A stretch of 9,358 nucleotides of DNA from Nitriliruptoraceae bacterium (GTDB taxonomy: Bacteria > Actinomycetota > Nitriliruptoria > Nitriliruptorales > Nitriliruptoraceae), in the NCBI GenBank assembly GCA_007120565.1, contig SKNK01000139.1, forward strand, positions 1 through 9,358, read 5' to 3'. The notes beneath the pieces were generated by a model. The model ran no database searches, was not told the DNA's origin, and saw nothing but the letters and a program-made list of their open reading frames with translations. Shown here piece after piece: positions 1-6,539 of the stretch. A program made the position numbers and the translations under genes. The stretch's first letter is position 1. Every line of letters begins with the position of its first letter.

Positions 1-2163
1 ACCCTCGTCAGCGAGGTCGGCGATGGTCTGGAGCACCAAGCGGGGAACGAGTGCATCGGCGCCGAACCCCAGCAGGGTCGCCATGTCGTGGGTCTCACGA
101 GCCTCGTCGGTCTCCGCGACCAGGGAGGTCCGCGTGCGGCGTCCTTCTCGCAGGAGGCGCTGATGCACCGCGCCGACAGCGAGCAGGATCGGGACACGGC
201 AGCGCTCGTCATCCACGCCGACATCGGACACCACGATGATGCCCGCACCGGCTTCGACGTGTTCAACGGCCTCGTCACCCAGGCGACGCAGCGCGGCTTC
301 GAGGCCGGCAGGGCCTTCGGTCGCCAGGAAGGTGGCGTCGACCGCCTGGACCGGGAAGGGGATCGCCGGGTCCATCACGATCCGCTGGATCCCATCCGGG
401 TAGAGGAAGAACGACCCGAGCTCCGCGAGCCGCGCTGCCTCCGACCCCTCGGTCAGGATCGGCTGCCGCGGGCCCAGCAACGTCCGCAGACTCATGACCT
501 CGTGCTCACGGTTGTGGTCGATCGGCGGGTTGGTCACCTGCGCGAACCGCTGCTTCAGCAGGTGCGCCACGGGACGCCGTACGCGGCTCAGCGGCTCCAT
601 CGGGGTGTCGTCGCCCATCGAGGAGGTCGTCTCCTTGCCCTGCGTCGCCATCGGCCGCAGGATGGAGATGATCTCCTCCTTGGTGACCCCGAAGGCGACC
701 TGGCGCTGCTGCAGGTCATGCGGTGCACCCTCAACGGGATGGCCAGCTCGGACCTTCGCGAGGTTGGCTTCGAGCCACGCCCCGTAGGGCGCACCCTGCG
801 CGAGGCGAAGCTTGATCTCGCGGTCCTCCTGCAGCCCACCCTCCGCGGGGTCGACGCAGAGCATCTGGCCCGGTCCGAGCCGTTCGCGGCGAACCTGCCC
901 ATGGTGGGCCGGGTCATCGGTCGGCAGGGACGTCGTGACGGCACCCGCCTCCGACGACGCGACGATCGTGCCGTCCTCGCACACGTGGTAGCGCAGGGGG
1001 CGGAGCCCGTTGCGGTCCAAGGCCGCCCCGACTCGATGTCCATCGGTGAAGATCAGGCCGGCCGGACCGTCCCACGGCTCAACCAACGCGCTGTGGTAGC
1101 GGTAGAAGTCGCGGATCTCGGGATCGACATCGCGGGCGCCTTCCCACACCTGTGGGACGAGCATCGCTTGCGCGTGCCGGACATCACGGCCCCCGCGCAC
1201 CAGCAGCTCCAGCGCGCCATCGAGCTTGGCGGAATCAGACTGATCGAGATCGATGATCGGGACCATCAGCTGCGGGTCGACCCAATCGACACCATCGACC
1301 GACAGCGAGCCCGGGACGAGTTGGCCCTCACGGGCGCGCATCAGAGCGACGTTGCCTTCGATGGTGTTGATCTCGCCGTTGTGGCACATCATGCGGAAGG
1401 GCTGTGCCCGCTCCCAGGTCGGGCTGGTGTTGGTCGAGAACCGCGAGTGGAAGATCGCCAGCGCCGAGGTGAAGCGTTCATCCTGCAGGTCCGGGTAGAA
1501 CGCATCGAGTTGATCGGCGTCCGCCATCGCCTTGTAGGTCACCGTCAGGAACGAGCACGACGCCGCGTAGTAGCGCACGTCAGCCGCCTCGCAGGTCTTG
1601 CGGGCCTGGCGACGTACGCGGTACGCGGCCCGCTCCGCTTCGATGTCGTCGACACCTTCTGGACGTGCGATCACGGCCTGCACCAGCGCGGGCTGAACTG
1701 CCAACGCGATCTCACCGATCGCCTCAGGATCCGTCGGGACCTCCCGCCACCCGATCAGGGAGACGTCGTGATCGCGACAGGCAGAAGCGACCGCGTCCTG
1801 TGCGGCCTGCCGGGACGCGACCGCGACCTCGTCCTCACCGGGCTCGAGGAACAGGAAGATCAGGCCCAGATCCTCGGCCGGTACGTCCCCTCCCAGGTCC
1901 GAGCACCAGGCCGCGACCAGATCGCGCGGGATCTGCGTCAGCACCCCGGCACCGTCGCCGGACTTGGCGTCTGCGGCGACCGCACCACGATGTTTGACCC
2001 CGGCGAGCCCTTCGAGCGCCATCTGCACCGTCGCTCGTCGAGCGACTCCATCGGCGTGAGCGACGAAGCCGATCCCGCACGCGTCGCGCTCCTCCTGGGG
2101 GTCGAAGCCACGAGACATCGCAGCGACGGAGGTCGCGAGGGGGTGCTTCGACGGTGCAGTCAC
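1..2163 (-). CDS. gltB: Glutamate synthase large (alpha) subunit, N-terminal 721 residues (cut by left edge)
   Basis: GltB takes the amide nitrogen of glutamine and, with 2-oxoglutarate and reducing power from GltD, makes two glutamates; it is a cytoplasmic iron-sulfur flavoenzyme. The visible part covers the amidotransferase domain (about residues 29-440) and much of the central domain. Cys29, in DACGIGF, is the expected N-terminal nucleophile, so residues 1-28 would be a cleaved propeptide. Other family marks are CHNGEINTIEGN from residue 260, TNPPID at 544 followed by MSLRTLLGPRQP, and LLGFGADALVP near the left edge. The GTG start at 2163 was chosen because AAAGGGA lies 7 bases upstream; an in-frame ATG at 2118 would still leave a 13-residue propeptide. 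Roughly half of a usual ~1500-residue protein is present. The FMN/2-oxoglutarate barrel, Fe-S cluster and beta-helix domains, and probably gltD, would lie beyond the left edge. Family identity is secure. Confidence 0.96.
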   Translation of the reverse strand, partial: MTAPSKHPLATSVAAMSRGFDPQEERDACGIGFVAHADGVARRATVQMALEGLAGVKHRGAVAADAKSGDGAGVLTQIPRDLVAAWCSDLGGDVPAEDLGLIFLFLEPGEDEVAVASRQAAQDAVASACRDHDVSLIGWREVPTDPEAIGEIALAVQPALVQAVIARPEGVDDIEAERAAYRVRRQARKTCEAADVRYYAASCSFLTVTYKAMADADQLDAFYPDLQDERFTSALAIFHSRFSTNTSPTWERAQPFRMMCHNGEINTIEGNVALMRAREGQLVPGSLSVDGVDWVDPQLMVPIIDLDQSDSAKLDGALELLVRGGRDVRHAQAMLVPQVWEGARDVDPEIRDFYRYHSALVEPWDGPAGLIFTDGHRVGAALDRNGLRPLRYHVCEDGTIVASSEAGAVTTSLPTDDPAHHGQVRRERLGPGQMLCVDPAEGGLQEDREIKLRLAQGAPYGAWLEANLAKVRAGHPVEGAPHDLQQRQVAFGVTKEEIISILRPMATQGKETTSSMGDDTPMEPLSRVRRPVAHLLKQRFAQVTNPPIDHNREHEVMSLRTLLGPRQPILTEGSEAARLAELGSFFLYPDGIQRIVMDPAIPFPVQAVDATFLATEGPAGLEAALRRLGDEAVEHVEAGAGIIVVSDVGVDDERCRVPILLAVGAVHQRLLREGRRTRTSLVAETDEARETHDMATLLGFGADALVPRLVLQTIADLADEG

Positions 2164-2170
2164 GGTGAGA

Positions 2171-2177
2171 TCCCTTT
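2171..2177 (-). promoter_or_regulatory. Ribosome binding site of gltB
   Basis: On the minus strand AAAGGGA sits 7 bases before a GTG codon at 2163-2161. No comparable site precedes the internal ATG at 2118, so this motif decides the start in favour of GTG. Confidence 0.55.
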
Positions 2178-2227
2178 CGAAGGTGGACGCAGCCCTACCG
2201 ACCTCTTCCGGCCGAACGCCCGTGACA

Positions 2228-2264
2228 ACGAAAAGCGGCGCCCCGCAGGAGAAGCGGAGCGCCG
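2228..2264 (-). terminator. Rho-independent terminator-like hairpin in the gltB leader
   Basis: Read on the minus strand, an 11-bp stem (CGGCGCTCCGC paired with GCGGGGCGCCG) closes a 7-base loop and is followed by CTTTTCGTTGTC. One of the 11 pairs is a G-U wobble in a minus-strand transcript but a C-A mismatch in a plus-strand one, so the structure favours minus-strand RNA. It ends about 70 bases before the gltB start and lies about 150 bases past the stop of the DUF222-HNH gene. It could end that upstream unit, or act as an attenuator if gltB transcription begins above it. The sequence alone does not choose between these. Confidence 0.6.
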
Positions 2265-2366
2265 TTGCTCACCGAGAAGGGTACCGGCCGCGTTGCGAGG
2301 CCTCCAATCGGTCGATCGGCAGGGCGAGGTGGCCGGGCCGCGCGAAGGCAGCCCGTGTGGGGCGAT

Positions 2367-2395
2367 CACTCGCTGCCCCCCGTGGCCAGCGAGTG
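2367..2395 (-). terminator. Perfect 9-bp hairpin just after the DUF222-HNH stop
   Basis: CACTCGCTG and CAGCGAGTG form a perfect 9-bp stem around an 11-base G/C-rich loop. On the minus strand it begins 16 bases after the TGA of the HNH frame. No T-run follows, so if it is a terminator it is of the tail-less kind often proposed for actinobacteria. With the T-tailed hairpin at 2228-2264 it would form a tandem pair. A role in gltB leader RNA is the alternative. Confidence 0.4.
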
Positions 2396-2411
2396 AACCG
2401 GCAGGTGCCGC

Positions 2412-4202
2412 TCACCTACCCGGGGGTGCCCGACGTTGCGACTCGAGCCGTCGACCGCGCGTGCTTCCCACCTGCCATCGCGAGCCGGTCCCTTGGCGTC
2501 GAAGGCCGATCACCGGGTGTCGCGACCTGGGCTGCGGTGGGGGCCGTTGACGTGTCGTGACGTAGTCCGCCCGGGGATCCCTGGCGAACCGTGTGTGCCC
2601 ATCGCCGCCGTCGTCGCCGTCGCAAGGAGCCGCCGGGGGGCGGTCCCCCGTGGCGTCCACCTGCCCGGATCCGGATCCGACGTCGTGGCGGTGGAACCCC
2701 TCAGACACACGACCAACGGGCCGCCAGGTCGCCGGGCGTGTCACGGTCGTCAGCCCGCTACGGGGATGGGTCCAGCGGCGCGTGCCGTCCGCGGCCTGGC
2801 TCACCCGCCAGCCGCTGACCTCCTTCGAGCGGTTGTGGTGCCCACATAGCGGGGCCACTTGGTCGATGTCGGTCCGGCCTGGCACGTCTTCTGGGCGCAC
2901 CGGATGCCAGGGGTCCGCATGATCGCTCTGGCACCGGCGGGCCGACACCCTGCAGGATGGCTGCGTACAGGTGTCGTGGAGCGCCAAGGTGGCGTCGCCC
3001 AACCACCCGGGAGCGATGCGGGCACGACGGCCAACACCGACGACCCTCCCACACTCATCGAGCACGATGGACCGCAGGTCGGCGCCCCGCGCATCGACCA
3101 GCCGCCTGGCGGTGCTGGCGTCGAGCCACAGCTTGCCGCCCGTCAGGTGCGTGAGCAGTTCGGCCGGCATGGATGAGCGGTCGAGCAGGCTCGCCAGTTC
3201 GATCCGCACCAACAGCTGCGGCCGGGAGACACCAGCGGTGCTGCCGGTCGTGTGGGCAGCGCCGCCGATCGGCGCGCGATCGGTCCGAGCCCCTTCCAGC
3301 CCGGCGTCGCACAACTGAACCAACCTGCGAGCACGGTGCTACCCCCGTCGCGCTCCGGGTGGCGCACCCTTGCCGCGCGACCGCTCGTCCTCGGCCGATC
3401 GAGAGAGAGCTGCGGGGTCGTCCTCGCCGCGGGAACGATGGCGATCAGCCGGATCGGAGGGCTCGGTTGGGGCCGGGTGCGCTGGTTCCGGAGCGGACAG
3501 GGCCGCATCGACCGTCGCGAAGCTCAGCGCGCCGAGTTCACCGAACAGCTGTCCTCCCGAGCCGTCGAGTCGGGGCTGCATCGCGATGAACTCGCCGCGA
3601 TCTGCCGCCTCCTGCGCCTTGCGGGTCGGTGCCGGATCCCAGGAGCGAGCCGCCCGAGAGACCGCCGAGGTGAGCATGTCCGGATCGGCGTCCCGGCAGC
3701 CCTCGATCGTCCGGGCAAGCTCGCCGTCGACCACATCATCCAGGACGCGAGGCAACCGATGGACCGCGAGCACGATGGCCCGGACCTGGGCCCAGGAGAC
3801 GGTCCCGTCGTCGCAGAACGCGGTGCGCAGCGATGGCAACCGCCTCAGGACCCCGCAGGCGGTCAACAGCATCCGACGATCCGAACCGGTGCGTCGACCC
3901 GCGATGGCGAGCCACTGCTCCAGCATCACGCCGGTCGCGGTCTCCGCAACCTCGTGGTCCTCGAGCTCGATCAGAACCTCGAGCAGCTGCGCGACGAGCC
4001 GATCGATCCCACGGACCAGAGCGATCGCCGATCCAAGCAGCGGCACCTCCTCCAGGATGGGCAGGTCGGCAACCTCTGCGGGTAGCTGGTCCCGATGCGT
4101 CATAGACGTCACGGAGTTCGACGTCACGCAGGCCGATGGTCCGGCGACGGGATCGTCGCCGGAGACCGCGCCTGAAGTGGGTGGCTGACCGGAGGTTGGC
4201 AT
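2412..4202 (-). pseudogene. DUF222-HNH endonuclease (13E12 repeat family), interrupted by an in-frame TAG
   Basis: Two adjacent open stretches in the same frame make one DUF222-HNH protein, split by a TAG at 3341-3339 (codon 288 of 597). The part before the stop (4202-3342) is an alpha-helical DUF222 domain, with stretches such as SLRTAFCDDGTVSWAQVRAI, followed by a Pro/Arg/Asp/Glu-rich linker that contains the stop. The part after it (3338-2412) resumes with HRARRLVQLCDAGLEG and carries the nuclease signature: CTQPSC, then SDHADPW (His428), then PLCGHHNRSK (His455/456). The central residue, usually Asn, is Gln448 here. A basic, low-complexity tail of about 120 residues follows. Family members are presumed metal-dependent nucleases; in mycobacteria the REP13E12 copies are repeats and phage attachment sites. 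ATG 4202 was chosen without a ribosome binding site; GACACT six bases before it could drive a leaderless transcript. Other starts are TTG 4235 and ATG 4103. I infer a recent single-base pseudogene; readthrough, re-initiation at TTG 3323 or a sequencing error remain possible. Confidence 0.8.
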
Positions 4203-4240
4203 GACCCAAGTGTCGCAACGGGGTGTGACAGCCAACCGAC

Positions 4241-4274
4241 GAGTTCGCCGGCTGTGGACAACCGTGGCGAACTC
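4241..4274. repeat. 9-bp inverted repeat enclosing a DnaA-box-like 9-mer
   Basis: GAGTTCGCC (4241-4249) and GGCGAACTC (4266-4274) are perfect reverse complements separated by 16 bases. The spacer contains TGTGGACAA at 4253-4261, which on the minus strand reads TTGTCCACA, the DnaA box form favoured in actinobacteria. The element lies in the gap between the permease stop and the DUF222-HNH start, about 40 bases upstream of the latter, where an operator would be expected. It could be a protein-binding palindrome, a hairpin or a site boundary; function is not shown. Confidence 0.5.
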
Positions 4275-4300
4275 AACGGCCAGGACGGGTCCGCCTCTCG

Positions 4301-4330
4301 CCTGACGGGGCCGATCCCGGCTACGCCAGG
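4301..4330 (-). terminator. Interrupted hairpin after the ABC transporter genes
   Basis: On the minus strand CCTGGCG pairs with CGTCAGG, and inside it GCCG pairs with CGGC around a GGAT loop, with small internal loops of two bases on each side. The structure starts 11 bases past the permease TGA. One pair is a G-U wobble only in a minus-strand transcript. There is no T-run, so termination is inferred from position and shape only. Confidence 0.4.
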
Positions 4331-4341
4331 GCGGCTGGGTG

Positions 4342-5550
4342 TCAGAGGGCGCGGCTCTTCCAGGCCTCGCGCATCTTCACGCGAGCGCCCACACGCAGGA
4401 TGCCTCCCTCGTAGATCCGGGCCGCTGCCAGCGCGGCACCGACGATGGCGAGCAACAACAGCACCATCGAGCCGAGCACCTCGAACAGCGACGGATCGCC
4501 GACCGCCTGGCGCACCAGCATCACGAAGGGCGCGGTCGGTGGCAGCCATCCAGCAACGACGCTCCAGGTGGCGTCGGGCGCCTGGATGGACGCGAAGCCG
4601 ATGAAGTAGCCGGCTAGCGCCAGCATCGTCGCGGGGGTGAGCACCGCTTGGGCCTCCTCGGGTCGAGAGACCAGCGAGCCGAGCCCCGCGCACAGCAACG
4701 AGTAGAAGGCGTAGCCGAGCAGGAACCAGACGACGGTCATCACCGCGAGCCTGCCGACCCCAGCGGGGATCAGGTCCCGGTTGACCACCACCAGCACCGT
4801 CGCTGCCGGGACGAACATCACCGTCGCCTGGCCGATAGCGATCAGCCCCATGCCGAGGACCTTGCCCGACATCAGTTGCTTGACCGGGACCGCTTCAACG
4901 AGCAGTTCAACGACGCGGCTGCCCTTCTCCTCGATGATGCCGTTGACGATCATCGAGGCGTAGAACATCAGCAACCCGAAGATGAACACCACGCCGATGT
5001 TCGCGACGAGGATCCCGGCGAACTCCTCCTCGGGGTCATCGGCACCGACCACCTGCACCGGGAGCGGCTCGACCGTGAGCACCTGCTCGACGATCTCGGA
5101 AGCGCCGGCGGTCTCGAGCAGATCGACGACGGCGAGCGCTTCGGCGATCGAGAGTGCCCGCCCCCGGTTCGGTCCAACGAACGGGCCGGTCTCCTCGACG
5201 ACCAGCACCTCTCGTCCGTCGATGATGGCCAGGAAGACCGACGAGTCCGGATCGGTGAGCAGCTCGCTCGCGGCTTGCGTATCCGCGACGGGGTCGAAGT
5301 CCACGGGCCCGAGCTGCGCCTCGAGCGCGTCGGTACGAGCGTCGTCGAGATCGCCGACCACCGCCACGGTCAACGGTTCGCGGTCGACAACCTCATCGTC
5401 GATGCTGAACACGGACACGATCGTCGGGATCAACGAAGCACCGACCATCAAGACGCTGATGAGGACGGTGGTCCAGATGAACAGCTTGGAGCGCAGGCGC
5501 TGACGGACCTCCCGACCAGCGATCAACATCACGGTCCGCACCGCGCTCAT
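4342..5550 (-). CDS. ABC-2 type transporter permease, NatB/YhaP-like
   Basis: Membrane subunit of an ABC exporter, 402 residues. The predicted order is a hydrophobic helix at 23-46, a large soluble loop at about 47-178 expected outside the membrane, then about five helices (roughly 179-204, 231-256, 268-294, 303-322, 360-378) and a short basic C-terminus. This layout, plus the EEKGSRVVELL motif at 207-217 followed by QLMSGKVLGMGL, matches the NatB/YhaP branch of ABC-2 permeases (COG1668). NatB itself takes part in sodium export; other relatives export drugs or peptides, so the substrate cannot be assigned. The ATG start overlaps the ATPase stop (TGATG) and GGAGGT lies 6 bases upstream of it, so the two genes are likely translationally coupled. 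Length is normal and no defect is seen. Confidence 0.92.
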   Translation of the reverse strand: MSAVRTVMLIAGREVRQRLRSKLFIWTTVLISVLMVGASLIPTIVSVFSIDDEVVDREPLTVAVVGDLDDARTDALEAQLGPVDFDPVADTQAASELLTDPDSSVFLAIIDGREVLVVEETGPFVGPNRGRALSIAEALAVVDLLETAGASEIVEQVLTVEPLPVQVVGADDPEEEFAGILVANIGVVFIFGLLMFYASMIVNGIIEEKGSRVVELLVEAVPVKQLMSGKVLGMGLIAIGQATVMFVPAATVLVVVNRDLIPAGVGRLAVMTVVWFLLGYAFYSLLCAGLGSLVSRPEEAQAVLTPATMLALAGYFIGFASIQAPDATWSVVAGWLPPTAPFVMLVRQAVGDPSLFEVLGSMVLLLLAIVGAALAAARIYEGGILRVGARVKMREAWKSRAL

Positions 5551-6485
5551 CAGCGCACCTCCGATCGGCGCTGGAACTCGTCGCCGAGCGTGTCCTCGGT
5601 GGTGCCGACCGCGTTACGGAACAGCTCCGAGAGCCGAGGTTGCTCGAGGTGCACGTCCAACAGGCGTCCCTGTTGCTGGGCGATGTCCAGCACGGGGGCC
5701 GCATCCGCCCCGGGTGGCAGCAGGACCGTCGCGCCGACCTCATCGACCGACACCACCTCGGCGTCAACGCCGATGCGCTGGGACCAGGCCGTGCCTCCGT
5801 CCACCTCGATACGTAGGCGTCGCCCGCGGCTGGCCTTGAGTTCGGCAACGTTACCGCCGAGGACCAGGCGGCCCTTGGAGATCACCGCGACGGTCTCGCA
5901 CAGGTCCTCGACGAGGTCGAGCTGGTGGGAGGAGAACATCACCGCGACCCCGGCTCGCGCACGTTCGAGCAGCACGTCACTCATCACGTCGGTGGCGATC
6001 GGGTCGAGTCCGGAGAAGGGCTCGTCGAGGACGAGCAACTCCGGATCGTGGACCAGCGACGCGGCCAGCTGGACCCGCTGCTGGTTGCCGAGCGAGAGTT
6101 CTTCTACCGGGGAGTCGCTGCGGTCACCCAGGCCGAGCCGGTCGATCCAGTGCGAGGCACTGGCGGCCGCATCGGCCGTAGCCATCTCGTGCAGGCGACC
6201 GAGGTAGACCAACTGCTCGTGGACCCGCATCTTGGGGTACAGACCGCGTTCCTCCGGCATGTAGCCCGTGCGACGACGTACGCGAAGGTCGATGGGGCCG
6301 TCCTGCCAGGTGATCGACCCACCATCAGGCTGGATCACGCCGACGGCACAGCGCATCGCCGTGGTCTTGCCCGCACCGTTCGGTCCGAGGAAGCCGCACA
6401 GCTCCCCTGGCGCGACGGTGAACGACAGCCCGTCCAGGGCGATGACATCACCGAACGAGCGGTACAGATCGCGGAACTCGAGCAC
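5550..6485 (-). CDS. ABC transporter ATP-binding protein, NatA/YhaQ-like
   Basis: Energising subunit for the downstream permease, 311 residues from the chosen start. ATPase motifs occur in normal order: Walker A GPNGAGKTT (34-42), signature LSLGN followed by QQRVQ (130-139), Walker B LLVLDEP with Glu155, D-loop GLDP, and the H-loop His in FSSHQ (about 187). A C-terminal region of about 100 residues, as in NatA/YhaQ relatives, ends the protein. The GTG at 6485 is preferred because GGGGGAGG stands 8 bases upstream; a GTG at 6509 would add eight residues but has no such site. The start is 54 bases after the dehydrogenase stop, so cotranscription with it is plausible. All catalytic residues are present. 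The transported substrate is unknown. Confidence 0.94.
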   Translation of the reverse strand: MLEFRDLYRSFGDVIALDGLSFTVAPGELCGFLGPNGAGKTTAMRCAVGVIQPDGGSITWQDGPIDLRVRRRTGYMPEERGLYPKMRVHEQLVYLGRLHEMATADAAASASHWIDRLGLGDRSDSPVEELSLGNQQRVQLAASLVHDPELLVLDEPFSGLDPIATDVMSDVLLERARAGVAVMFSSHQLDLVEDLCETVAVISKGRLVLGGNVAELKASRGRRLRIEVDGGTAWSQRIGVDAEVVSVDEVGATVLLPPGADAAPVLDIAQQQGRLLDVHLEQPRLSELFRNAVGTTEDTLGDEFQRRSEVR

Positions 6486-6493
6486 AGATGAGG

Positions 6494-6501
6494 CCTCCCC
6501 C
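6494..6501 (-). promoter_or_regulatory. Strong ribosome binding site of the ABC ATPase
   Basis: GGGGGAGG on the minus strand lies 8 bases before the GTG at 6485. It falls inside the longer frame that begins at 6509, which argues that 6485 is the real start. Confidence 0.6.
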
Positions 6502-6539
6502 GGCGGCACGCTGGCGGTCCGCAGTCAGGACGTCGTCGA

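Larger units (their letters stand above)
2164..2411 (-). other. Non-coding gap between the DUF222-HNH gene and gltB (gltB leader/promoter region)
   Basis: These 248 bases hold the two hairpins described separately and the gltB ribosome binding site. I see no supported coding sequence. A weak promoter-like pair lies on the minus strand: TTGGAG, an 18-base gap, then TACCCT at 2283-2278, which would start RNA just before the T-tailed hairpin. A short frame beginning GTG at about 2271 has no ribosome binding site, and I do not call it a gene. I recognise no known riboswitch class here. Confidence 0.5.

Noticed and set aside
1142..1157. 7-bp palindrome with a 2-base centre (TCCCACA, CC, TGTGGGA)
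   Set aside because: It lies inside conserved gltB coding sequence and is short enough to arise by chance.
2196..2271. Possible 25-codon leader peptide (GTG at about 2271) overlapping the T-tailed hairpin
   Set aside because: There is no ribosome binding site and no run of Gln or Glu codons that would support ribosome-mediated attenuation of gltB.
88..2550. Plus-strand open frame of about 820 codons opposite gltB
   Set aside because: It is antisense to a clear glutamate synthase frame and its product is Arg/Asp/Leu-rich with no recognisable domain. Long antisense frames are common at this GC content.
2666..2679. 14-base perfect palindrome made of two GGATCC units
   Set aside because: About one such palindrome is expected by chance every 16 kb or so, and it encodes a Gly/Ser repeat in the HNH tail.
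3143..3508. Minus-strand frame of 121 codons across the TAG in another reading frame, suggesting a frameshift
   Set aside because: The conserved DUF222 and HNH parts are in the same frame as each other, so no frameshift is needed and this alternative frame shows no family motifs.
4648..6207. Plus-strand open frame of about 519 codons opposite the ABC transporter genes
   Set aside because: The product is low-complexity (Asp/His/Arg, then Ser/Thr/Arg) and lies antisense to two well-supported ABC genes, so it is a shadow.
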